Source: Glomus cerebriforme (Eukaryota > Glomeromycota > Glomeromycetes > Glomerales > Glomeraceae). From it: a stretch of DNA of 18,414 nucleotides. Made by a program: the position numbers and the translations under genes. This document shows, in pieces, positions 10,589 to 18,346 of the stretch (position 1 is the stretch's first letter; each line of letters opens with the position of its first letter). The notes below the pieces were generated by a model that made no database searches, was not told the DNA's origin, and was given only the letters and a program-made list of their open reading frames with translations. The stretch is from the NCBI GenBank assembly GCA_003550305.1, contig QKYT01000404.1, forward strand, positions 70,003 to 88,416. The letters run 5' to 3'.

Positions 10589-10603
10589 TAATAGTACTAT
10601 AAA
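10589..10603. repeat. 15-bp target-site duplication, right copy
   Basis: TAATAGTACTATAAA, a perfect copy of 10215-10229. Confidence 0.75.
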
Positions 10604-10850
10604 GTTTAATTTATAATAATATGATAATTTAATAATAATTGTATATTAAAAGTTAACAATAATTGCAATAATTGTAATTTGCAAATAATAAATTTATCAT
10701 TAACCAAATTTGTAATAATTAACTGTTTTTCATATATAATTTTAAAGCTTTAAAAATAAATATAGTAATTTAACCTGCTGATCATATTGTGTGATATTCA
10801 TTTAACAAAAAACTACATTAAACTATTATGAAATTTCTTTAGCAAACATA

Positions 10851-11683
10851 ATGGAGAATAAATTTATAAGCCATAATACTCTTCGAAAACATGAAGCTAG
10901 AAAAAATGAAATATCTAAACAGTATGAAACATGTCTTGCAAAGGAGAGTGAGAACAAAAAGCAAAAAAAAGCAAGAAAAAATGCTGAAGAACAAGAGGCA
11001 TACCTTGCATATGACAAAGAACGAAAATGCATAAAGTTAGCAATGGAAACTGATGAATAACGTGAAAAATGTCTAAATAGTTATCGTAATTGAAGAACTC
11101 ATCTAAAGAAACTCTAAAATATTTCAATAAATCAAGACTCAAATCCATAACAATAGTAATAATAGTAATAATCATAGCCATAACAACTGCAACATCTAAA
11201 TCTGCAGCATCCACAGGCCACAGCAAGAGCATTATCAAGAGTCAAGCTAAGCTTATGAAACTCAAGCTCACGATGATGCAGTTAGGCCAGATGTTCTAAG
11301 TAAATCTGAACAAAATCTTCTTAAAAAGTTTTGCAACAAAGTTGATAAATTCAGGCATATACTTTGCTTTACTTATAATGACTGAAAACTTCCTACTATA
11401 GTACTTATGAAAGAGAAATGCCAACGTTGCTATAACAAAAAGATGTCTCCAAAAAAGTTCTTAGTAGAAAACAAAATAGACCCAGGTGAAAGTACCTAAA
11501 GAACTTCAAGATTTCACAGAAATTGAGAAAATATTGATTGCGCATATTTTTTCTATAATGTCAATTTATAAGTTTTGTGAAGGTCAATATGACTATCATG
11601 AAAACGTAATCAACTTTTCTTAAGATGTTCAAGAATTTGCCAAAAAGCTTCCTCAACAATCATCATCATTAGATGTTCTAGTC
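10851..11683 (+). pseudogene. Helitron Rep gene, N-terminal part (piece A)
   Basis: The first 69 codons (10851-11060) are a Lys/Glu/Arg-rich, probably coiled segment starting MENKFISHNTLRKHEARKNE, the usual start of these fungal Helitron proteins in my memory. An Asn/Ser then Gln-rich linker follows (about 11144-11270, frame shifted). The region before the Rep domain comes next: VLSKSEQNLLKKFCNKVDKF, KCQRCYNKKMSPKKFLVEN, then after a one-base insertion near 11490 FTEIEKILIAHIF and DVQEFAKKLPQQSSSLDVLV, ending at 11683. This last block resembles the domain I know as DUF6570. The stop codons TAA (11621-11623) and TGA (near 11383) add to the frameshifts. The reading breaks off exactly where a hAT terminus begins (11684) and continues on the opposite strand at 13013. 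Antisense open frames at 10826-11238 are not genes. Confidence 0.75.
11676..11683 (+). repeat. hAT target-site duplication, first copy (TTCTAGTC)
   Basis: These eight bases lie inside the Helitron reading frame directly before CAGTATTG. The partner copy is at 13014-13021 as the reverse complement GACTAGAA, again directly before CAGTATTG. Confidence 0.82.
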
Positions 11684-11870
11684 CAGTATTGTACATAGAC
11701 ACTGTCTGCAGCATTTTGCTTGGACAACTATGTCTGTGTCTGCTGTCCATTGTCCATGTCTCAAAAAATATCCCAATTAGTGATTGTCATACAGACATGT
11801 CCAGATATTTCTAAAAATAGTCCAGGATAAAATTATATGTCTAAAATGTCCAACTAAATCGCAAAAAAAA
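11684..11870 (+). mobile_element. 5' terminus and subterminal repeats of the inserted hAT element
   Basis: The terminus starts CAGTATTGTACATAGAC and is followed by many GTCC/GGAC words (TTGGACA, TGTCCATTGTCCATGTC, ACATGTCCAG), typical of hAT subterminal transposase-binding repeats. The matching terminus, CAGTATTGTCATTGGAC, is at 13022. The next recognisable transposase sequence is already the C-terminal domain, so most of the transposase gene is deleted between about 11870 and 11940. Confidence 0.78.
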
Positions 11871-11937
11871 ATTTTTTAAAAAATTTTAATATGCTTTGGT
11901 AAATTAATATATTGTCAGAACTAATGTTAAAATAAGT

Positions 11938-12634
11938 ATCCATTTGGTTATGATACTTATAAACAATTTGATAATGATATTTAGCATTATTGGTGCTATG
12001 TAAGTATTTCAACAAATGAATTAGNNATTGTAGNNTGTAGGATCTTTGGTATTTATNTAAATGCAGCTTCTGTAGAGAGGTTGTGGAGCTATATGGGTTT
12101 TTTGCAAATAAAGAGGCATAATATATTAATGGTATATTTTATAATTTATTTTGTATTTTGTTTTTTTTTTTTTGTCTTTTTTTATTAATTTATTAATTTT
12201 ATTTTAATATTCTAATTTTCATATATATAGTCATCTAAAACTCTTCAAATGAGCAAATTAAGAGCCAAAATTACATATAATCATTGTCTTAATAATAATT
12301 CAATATTTATAGTAAATGAAGATGATGTTAATACTAATCATAATTGGAAAATAATAACAATAGTTTAGTTATTAATTTAGAAAATGAAATTGAATTAGAA
12401 GATTTGGATGATAAAGNTGATNGATCAGATGATGAATCAGATGGTGAATTTAATCTTCAAGATTGGGTAGAAATGCTAGAAAAGGAGAAAAATTCTGAAT
12501 TCGAATTTAATGAAGAAATTGATAAAAATAGTAATATATTAAATGATATTACTCATCTTACTAATAATTCAAATGCTAAATAGGATTTGTTAATACTTTT
12601 TAAAATTAATGCAAGTATAGAATTATTATTTTAA
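11938..12634 (+). pseudogene. hAT transposase, C-terminal fragment with one intron
   Basis: The exon up to 12131 contains HYW-Y, TNEL, CRIFGIY, then NAASVERLWSYMGFL and KRHNILM, the dimerisation domain of a hAT transposase. Five ambiguous bases (12025, 12026, 12034, 12035, 12057) fall in it. A 99-bp intron (GTATAT...ATATAG, 12132-12230) is followed by SSKTLQMSKLRAKITYNHCL in phase. A frameshift near 12345 leads into the acidic tail (ELEDLDD, SDDESDGEF, DWVEMLEKEK), with further Ns at 12417 and 12422. The tail reaches NNSNAK, a TAG at 12581-12583 where tryptophan is expected, and DLLILFKINA to a stop at 12632-12634. It is too short to be active: only the last one-third or less of a typical 600-800-residue protein remains. 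It is a second hAT lineage, distinct from the copy at 6126-7002. Confidence 0.8.
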
Positions 12635-12664
12635 TTGAGAACATTTATGTATGACAGAAATATT

Positions 12665-13013
12665 TTTTATTTGTGATCACATAATAGGATTGTTTTCATT
12701 TTGCATACGATCAAAACTATCATTAATAGCAACGTCTTCATGATAAGTTGAAGGGAGAAGTAAAACAAATAAAGATGTGTGTAATCACATTTTCATTTCC
12801 TTCATTAAAATCTTCCGCAATAATTTGAGTATTTTGAAGCTGATCATCAATTGAGCTATCAATTGGTAAGGATTGAAAAACTTCAAAATCAATAATTATG
12901 TTAGCATAATAATGATTATTTTCTTTTAACCAATTTAATGCAAGAGTCATCTTATCACGGTGAACTTTAAAATCTCTAAATGCTTCTGAATTATTTGCAG
13001 ATTGGTGATGTAT
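12665..13013 (-). pseudogene. Helitron Rep gene, inverted middle part (piece B)
   Basis: Read from 13013 downwards this is the direct continuation of piece A: VIHHQSANNSEAFRDFKVHR, then LALNWLKENNHYYANIIIDF, VFQSLPIDSSIDDQLQNTQI, a one-base frameshift near 12743, EDVAINDSFDRMQNENNPIM, a TGA where tryptophan is expected (12678-12680), and SQI ending about 12668. The continuous minus frame that starts upstream at 13052 takes its first residues from the hAT terminus, not from the Helitron. The next expected residues (EFQ-PGYI) are found on the plus strand at 13512. So this segment lies backwards between its own flanks. Confidence 0.78.
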
Positions 13014-13021
13014 GACTAGAA
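13014..13021 (-). repeat. hAT target-site duplication, second copy, inverted (GACTAGAA)
   Basis: Exact reverse complement of TTCTAGTC at 11676-11683. Duplications made by transposon insertion are direct repeats, so the inverted orientation shows that this side was flipped after the insertion. Confidence 0.82.
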
Positions 13022-13500
13022 CAGTATTGTCATTGGACTTGGACATGGACATTGGACGTCCAGAACCGGACAGTCCCTGTCCATGTCCAATATCTTTAAT
13101 GTCTCAGACATTTATTTGGACATTTATATATATCATGTGATTTAAAAGTTTTTAAGTTATTTATAAAAATTTTTATAAGTTTAATATGATAATATATAAT
13201 TAAAATATAATAAAATCATTTATATAAATTAAAAAATAATGTGCAGAATTTTTTTCTCTTTTAAATGAATCTTTATTCATAAAAATTGGATAAAAACTCA
13301 TAAAATTTTATTAGTAAAGAAAATAACTTTAAAATGCAAGAAATTTGCAAAATATTAACTTTTTCCTTTTCCCCAAACTTCCCACCCACCTGCAAACAAA
13401 GGTTCTTTATATAGTTTTTACCCTTTAATAATGCGCAAATTGTAACGCAATACGCATCTCTATTTATAACNTTAATTTTACACAATTCCCTAATTAAAGT
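13022..13500 (-). mobile_element. inverted 3' end of the hAT element
   Basis: The plus strand reads CAGTATTGTCATTGGAC and then a dense array of GGACATGGAC / GTCCATGTCC words to about 13130. This is the outer 3' terminus of the hAT seen in reverse. The A+T-rich part from about 13140 to the junction near 13500, including an N at 13471, is probably its 3' untranslated region and holds no supported gene. A minus-strand frame across 13273-13563 crosses the junction into Helitron sequence and is a coincidence. Confidence 0.7.
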
Positions 13501-13502
13501 AA

Positions 13503-14563
13503 CCTGCGATTGAATTTCAGATACCAGGGTATATTGTATGTACATTTCTAACTTTATACCCAACTGGATGTGCAGATCTTCATACAGAATGAATTAGAGA
13601 TGTTAAACCTGCCAAATACTTTAAATACCTACTTCTGTATAAAAATAAAAGATTTGCGTATCAGGCCAATAGATACCATCCAAATTTTTTGGAATGTCAT
13701 AAATATAATTTGAAATGTATAAATTTATTTAGTTATATGTAATTTACTAAGTAAAGTGCCAAAATAATTTGGGATTTTACTATATGCCCAAATTGATTTT
13801 GGGATTTAGGTGGCATCTAGCCATCTATAATCATGCTCAATGGAAATACTTTATGCTAAATTCACAGATGAGATGGTGAGCACTGCAAGAAGAAAGAATT
13901 TATGTTAGACAGAACCTAACTGATGTCTAGATCACTGTTACAGATATACAAGAAAAAATTGCTTCAGGTAAAAGTCATTTTGCTGATAAAATTATGCAAT
14001 ATAATAAAGGATTACATAAATCTAGACAGTTTTAAAATTCATGACATTATGAACTGTCTGATATAATCAAACAAATAGGATCACAAGGTCTGGTCTTCTT
14101 AACATTTAGCGCTGTTGATTTACATTGGCCAAAGCTTCACCAACTTATGTTATCTAATAGAAATTCTGAAGCTTCAGCTAACAACCATTAACAAAACATT
14201 GTTGACAATTCTCACATCACAGTCTGGTTTTTCAATAAGCGATTTGAAATTTTTTTAAACAATATTTTAAGATAAAGATGGAATTTGAAGGATTGGTAGT
14301 ATAGGTTTGAATGGCAGCATCATGGAAGTGTTCATGTACATGTAATCAGAAAAATAAAAAATGCACCTTCAATAGAGTGGAAACACAAAATAAAATGAAA
14401 ACAAAATGAACAAAGTTGTACAATACCTTGATAATTTAGTCATAATAATAAATCCAGAACTTGATATGCCTGTTCCTGAACAGCATCCATGTCAGAAAAG
14501 GGGTATTGAATTATGCAATGACCAACAGAACTATATTGACTTGATTAACAAATTACAAAGATA
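13503..14563 (+). pseudogene. Helitron Rep gene, Helitron_like_N part with HUH motif (piece C)
   Basis: The plus-strand reading resumes with PAIEFQIPGYIV and FLTLYPTGCADL, then YKNKRFAY, where a 166-bp insertion interrupts. It continues HAQWKYFMLNSQMRW, IASGKSHFADKIMQY, YELSDIIKQIGSQGLVFLTF, DLHWPKLHQLM, FNKRFEIF, YRFEWQHHGSVHVHVI and, after a frameshift near 14400, VVQYLDNLVIIINPELDMPV and NYIDLINKLQRYT. The HVH at 14333-14341 is the His-hydrophobic-His metal site of the Rep nuclease that nicks DNA for rolling-circle transposition. Stops include TGA at 13590-13592 and 13877-13879 and TAG at 14297-14299 (expected W). The catalytic tyrosines and the whole helicase are absent, because the copy ends near 14563 against an oppositely oriented gene. 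Confidence 0.82.
13664..13829. mobile_element. 166-bp insertion inside Helitron piece C
   Basis: Helitron codons run to TAT CA at 13663 and resume CAT GCT CAA at 13832. Removing 13664-13829 plus one copy of ATCA (13660-13663, 13830-13833) restores the frame exactly. Near its ends it has an imperfect inverted repeat, TAGATACCATCCAAAT (13670-13685) against ATTTAGGTGGCATCTA (13804-13819), 13 of 16 matching. It contains internal copies of TTTGGGATTT and CCCAAATTGATTTTGGG. It is non-coding. The superfamily is unclear: a 4-bp duplication is short and the outermost bases do not pair well. Confidence 0.6.
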
Positions 14564-15419
14564 TACAATAAATACTAATTCTTTGTTGCTTCTGGTTTTG
14601 AAACCAATTCCATCAACTTTGTTTAAAGTAAAATCGAATTCTGAAAATACAGATTTGACATCTTTTATACAATTCGTTTGAACTTTAATCCAATTGAAAA
14701 CATATTCTTGATATATTGATTCAATGGCCTTAAACAGAGAAGCTATTCTGTTTACAGTGTACTTTCTCTCTCTAATATCTTGATTTAGAGTAGCTTTACT
14801 AGACATTGAAAAACTGAGTTGAAATAATGTAAGTCAGTCAGTAATATTAAAAAAGAGGATAAGGTCCTAGTATACTTACAAATCATATATAATAATTTCA
14901 CAAATTTTTCTAAATGGATGATCAGGGTTGAAAGAAGTTATAATAGAAGATTTGAATTTATCCTTTTCAGACTAATTTTATACCTTAAACAAAACATCCA
15001 AATAAACTATCTTTACTTACTGAAAATGAGTTAATAAGCCAATGACGAATTTCTGATGGAATTGTTACAACTTGATTTTCTTTTATAATAACACAATCTT
15101 GATTAATACTCATTGAAAAATGTTTTGACAAATACTTCACAGTATACTCATAAAGAGTTGGTTTGTGTGGTGTAATCAAGTTTTGATTTCTTTGTGCAGA
15201 CTGTATTTGATGAGGTGAAGTATATGCCTGCTTATGCCATTAGTCATTTCTGTAACTCCACTTGATGATGATGGTACTTGTTGCTTCTCCTGGTGATGAT
15301 GATGCTTTGGCCTGTTCATGCAAAAAATAGTAGAAATTTTTTTAAGAAATTCGCTACTAATCACAGGGTTGCATTATATACATACCTTCTTTGAAACAGT
15401 TGAGGAAATCAAACCTTTA

Positions 15420-15427
15420 TTCTGTAG
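15420..15427. repeat. target-site duplication carrying the functional 3' splice site
   Basis: TTCTGTAG on the plus strand (CTACAGAA on the coding strand) matches 16152-16159 at 7 of 8 positions. It contains the CTACAG acceptor of the exon at 15386-15421. Confidence 0.72.
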
Positions 15428-16151
15428 TAGAGGTCTGCAATAGGCCAGATTTAGGTCCAAAATCCAGACCGGACTCAGACTGGATCTGGGTCCGGGCTGG
15501 CAAAAATTAATTTTAAATTCACCCGAGCCAGGTCCGGGCCAGAATTTTAATTTCAATAAATTTTCCAGGCTAGATCTGGATTCAAAATTTAAACCTGGGA
15601 TTTTCATAGTTTTTTAATTCTGGCAGAAATTTTAACTAATTCTAGCCAAAATTAGACTAAACAGAAATTATACTTTAACCAATTAAATGAATAAATATTT
15701 TATTTAAATATTTAAATTAAATTTAATAGAAATTTTGAGTTAATTNATTTTTTCATAATTAATAAAGATTTATGTTATTCATTAAAGGAAAATAATAAAA
15801 TTTTGAGCTGGGATTATCAAATGCTGCACCTCGCATTATAAATTATAATACGCAGAAATTTGATTTCCTGACTTTGATATGATCATGAATATATAATAAA
15901 ATTAATTAACTACATAAAATTTATATATAAACTTTGACTCATAATATCATAAAAACAGAATTTTTTATTAAATTTAATTCTGGACAGTATTAACAATATG
16001 CGTTAAAAATACTGGGCCAGATCCAATTTGGGCTAGGCCAGCATTTTTTTGTATAATTTTAAATCTGAGCCAGTTCAAGCTGAAAAACACACATATATAT
16101 AAATTTCAGACCAGATACAGGCTTCAAAATTCGGCCAAATACAGGCCTCTA
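15428..16151. mobile_element. 724-bp non-autonomous hAT-type element inside an intron
   Basis: The left end reads TAGAGGTCTGCAATAGGCC and the right end is the complement of TAGAGGCCTGTATTTGGCC, with terminal repeats of about 28 bp at roughly 75-80% identity. The 8-bp duplications are TTCTGTAG and TTTTGTAG. TAGAG plus an 8-bp duplication points to hAT. Both ends carry GC-rich GGTCCGGGC/GGCCAG/CAGACC words (15440-15550, 16013-16135) that stand out from the A+T-rich core, as subterminal binding repeats do. There is no transposase; the minus frame at 15374-15607 simply joins the element to the neighbouring exon. An N lies at 15746. Confidence 0.8.
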
Positions 16152-16159
16152 TTTTGTAG
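16152..16159. repeat. target-site duplication, decayed copy
   Basis: TTTTGTAG on the plus strand, i.e. CTACAAAA on the coding strand. It differs from the other copy only where the AG of the splice acceptor would be. Confidence 0.7.
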
Positions 16160-16640
16160 ATATAAGAAATAATCATTAAAAAATGCTTCATATAAGCTTA
16201 AGGTGGTATTTTATATTATCATTTATTCTAACCTTTGAAAGTGATAGTTTTTTTTGCTTTTGTCTAGTAGATACAGTTGGTTGGAAAATATCTTCATCGT
16301 CATTATTAGGTTTCTGATTGTATATTACTTCAGTAATTTCTTGCTAGATATCATCCGCGATTGCACTCCAACTTCCCATGCTGTAGTATGCAACAGATCA
16401 GCTTAGTAAAGTTAGATTTAATTAGAAAGGCGTAAGGAAAGGAAGAGCACAATGTTACACTTAACAAGATTGGTGTATATGTTGAAATGCCATGCATTTA
16501 AGCAACACATCTTACTTCTTTTGAAGAATCATCTTTTCATTCTCAATGGTTATTAGTTTTGATTTGGTAAAAAAAAAAAAGAATATAATCTTTAGCGAAA
16601 AAAGGATACTTGACGAACATTAGTAACAAATAGCACCTAC

Positions 16641-16703
16641 CTTCTGCTTCTCTTTGATAATGACATTCCAAAAGGGACAAACCTGTTCTCTGCTAGTTTT
16701 ATC
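16641..16703 (-). pseudogene. candidate exon of the minus-strand gene
   Basis: Between an acceptor GATAG (ending 16704) and a donor GTAGGT (16640-16635) lie exactly 21 codons, DKTSREQVCPFWNVIIKEKQ plus K, open and in phase 0. Both splice sites are canonical. It does not join in phase to the exon starting at 16380, so at least one further exon would be needed between 16383 and 16634. Positions 16490-16530 are possible but unproven. The function is unknown. Confidence 0.35.
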
Positions 16704-16883
16704 CTATCATCATAAAATATGCAAAATTTAATATAGATTCAATCTGCTATCATATTGAACATGAAATTAGAACAGTCATATTAATCTGTTCAGGTTATTG
16801 AGCATTGATTATTTCACAAATGAAATATATTAAATCCAAGATAAAAAAGTGGTCAATATCAAACATGATAATTCAACAACCAC

Positions 16884-17160
16884 CTAATCTAGAATAGTTT
16901 CCTGTTCAGATTGTCAAGCATTGTAATGTTGGTATAACACGATGGTCAACTTGTGGATGTCTGCATGCTTGACATACCTCCAAGCCCACCTTTTTACCCT
17001 ACAAAAATAATAAACTTTATTGCTTAACTATAAAAGTTTTCAGAGTGGAATCTGCTCTAAACTGGTGTTTACCCAAATAATTCACCATAATATTGCCTAA
17101 AGTACTGATATACGTATTGTATTCTTTCATTTTATCAGCAGTCCAATTTTTTTTCCTCAG
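16884..17160 (-). pseudogene. protein-like remnant with CxxC and HxxxDH
   Basis: One minus-strand frame reads NWTADKMKEYNTYISTLGNI, MVNYLGKHQFRADSTLKTF, then stops TAA and TAG, then GKKVGLEVCQACRHPQVDHR and VIPTLQCLTI before a TGA. A GTAAAC donor at 17072 and a TTTTTGTAG acceptor ending at 16999 would excise 74 bp, but the junction creates a stop, so either the splice is wrong or the copy is broken. CQAC followed by HPQVDH suggests a metal-binding knuckle. The position fits a middle part of the same gene as the exons downstream; the family is not recognised. Confidence 0.35.
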
Positions 17161-17376
17161 GCGAAAGGTTAGAAAATTCAAAAGCATTCATTCTGAACAC
17201 TCGCTAAAAAAGTTTGTTTTCATTTTTCAAATGCGTTTAAACGTATTTAAAGAAAAATAGTTGAGAAAACTATGTATAAATACCTTTTGTAATTGTGTAA
17301 CAATTTGTTAACGCGTCTACGGATGCTATGGTTAATTTTTTTCGAATATTATACTGTGCATTTCAGGTAATCGATT

Positions 17377-17790
17377 TCACATGACCACAATTGCGAACTT
17401 GAATTTATTGCTTGAAGTGTTGCAGATAAGACAATATTCTGTTTCATTTTCATACCATTCGCCATATAATCCATAATTTCCATGTTTTCCATCACAAATA
17501 GGACATAATCCTTCTGAAACTATTTCATATGTGAAATGCTCCAACATGGATTTGATTAATTCTGAATCAGGTTTGACTTCGAAGGTAATAGGCTTAAAAT
17601 CAGAGGCTTGAAGTTTTTCTGATATACATATCACAGCTTCTGATAATTGCCATAGTTCATTTCCAGTTTCTTTTTTATATCTTTTATATAAATTAAAATG
17701 AATCTTACTTGTCAAAATGCTTGGTAATCTACTTAATTTGGCATGCCAATCCAAATATTTAGGGATTAGTATTTTATCGGACTCAGTCAT
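17377..17790 (-). CDS. hypothetical protein with a CxxC-x3-H...CxxC zinc-knuckle-like end
   Basis: An uninterrupted 137-codon minus-strand frame starts at ATG 17790. Residues 1-80 look globular and charged (IPKYLDWHAKLSRLPSILTS, LWQLSEAVICISEKLQASDF, KPDSELIKSMLEHF). Residues about 95-130 contain LCPICDGKHGNYGLYGEW and EYCLIC, a CxxC...H...CxxC pattern that probably binds zinc. I recall related repeated proteins in arbuscular mycorrhizal fungi but know no function. The ATG is taken because upstream sequence is A+T-rich and closed. The stop at 17377-17379 comes soon after the knuckle and may be genuine or mark an unspliced intron, since coding traces of the same strand follow at 17160. It is either a small gene or the first exon of a broken one. 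Confidence 0.55.
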   Translation of the reverse strand: MTESDKILIPKYLDWHAKLSRLPSILTSKIHFNLYKRYKKETGNELWQLSEAVICISEKLQASDFKPITFEVKPDSELIKSMLEHFTYEIVSEGLCPICDGKHGNYGLYGEWYENETEYCLICNTSSNKFKFAIVVM

Positions 17791-17974
17791 TTTCCTTTTT
17801 ATATGATTGCAAATAATTTAAATCCCTTTTTTCTCATTAAATTCGAAAAAAAAGATTAAAAATTTTTTAGATAGAAAGCTGTTTAATATTTCTTATCATA
17901 TTTCCAAAAAAATAGTTAGATCATATCTCACGCTCATAGAGTAGGAAGAATTATGCAGTTATCTTAATTTCATG

Positions 17975-18160
17975 CTATTCACACTTAATAAAGTAAGATT
18001 TGGCTTTATACTTATCTTCTATTTCTTCATCATCATGACCTAATTTGCATAATGAGCAGATAGTCTCTTTTAAAATCCCACATGATGTCTCATCAGTAAT
18101 CCCATAATGATCAAAATTTTCACTATTACATTCTTTATATAGATTAGTAGGATATTAATC
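17975..18160 (-). pseudogene. second zinc-knuckle-like fragment of the same family
   Basis: The minus frame reads YPTNLYKECNSENFDHYGIT, DETSCGILKETICSLCKLGH, DDEEIEDKYKAKSYFIKCE then stop at 17975-17977. CSLC-x3-H followed by YFIKC repeats the pattern in the protein at 17377-17790. A preceding stretch in another frame (MISSVTSQTSRTNPTYD, about 18160-18240) looks like the upstream part, so a frameshift is likely near 18160. There is no start codon in frame. It lies about 185 bases upstream of the 137-codon gene on the same strand, suggesting a tandem or duplicated domain arrangement. Confidence 0.45.
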
Positions 18161-18346
18161 CAATATTTTTTGTAAAAATAGTATCAGTCATAAGTTGGAT
18201 TAGTCCTACTTGTTTGAGATGTGACTGATGAAATCATTTCTGGTGAAGTATTTATCTTGATTTCTTTTTTATTAAGTGAAGATTAGTATTTAATGTAATA
18301 AGAACCCTTTATACATCATCCAACTATTCACAGGTAAAACGATGCC

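Larger units (their letters stand above)
14563..16380 (-). pseudogene. spliced gene of unknown function, truncated at its 3' end
   Basis: Five exons hold one consistent frame: 16233-16380 (MGSWSAIADDI, TAG at 16344-16346, ITEVIYNQKPNNDDEDIF), 15386-15421 (NKGLISSTVSKK), 15021-15311 (Ser-rich, TAA at 15240-15242, then TPHKPTLYEYTVKYLSKHF and IPSEIRHWLINSFS), 14880-14971 (SEKDKFKSSIITSFNPDHPF) and 14563-14798 (KATLNQDIRERKYTVNRIAS, YQEYVFNWIKVQTNCIKDVK). Introns are 811, 74, 49 and 81 bp with GTTAGA, GTATGT, GTAAGT and GTAAGT donors and AG acceptors. All phases fit. The family is not identified, though it resembles lineage-specific Rhizophagus hypothetical proteins. The last exon runs into reversed Helitron sequence (antisense of INKLQR) with no stop of its own. 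The upstream exons are uncertain. Only two nonsense codons in about 290 suggest loss was recent, or that the two stops mark unrecognised introns. Confidence 0.6.

Noticed and set aside
10826..11238. Two minus-strand frames with Cys/Phe/Leu-rich products
   Set aside because: Antisense of the Lys-rich and Asn-rich Helitron N-terminus, which explains their composition.
13273..13563. 96-codon minus-strand frame
   Set aside because: It runs across the inversion junction from hAT 3' flank into antisense Helitron codons, so it cannot be an ancestral gene.
15374..15607. 77-codon minus-strand frame with a GC-rich Gly/Pro-rich region
   Set aside because: It fuses transposon terminal sequence to a 12-codon exon; the composition comes from the subterminal repeats.
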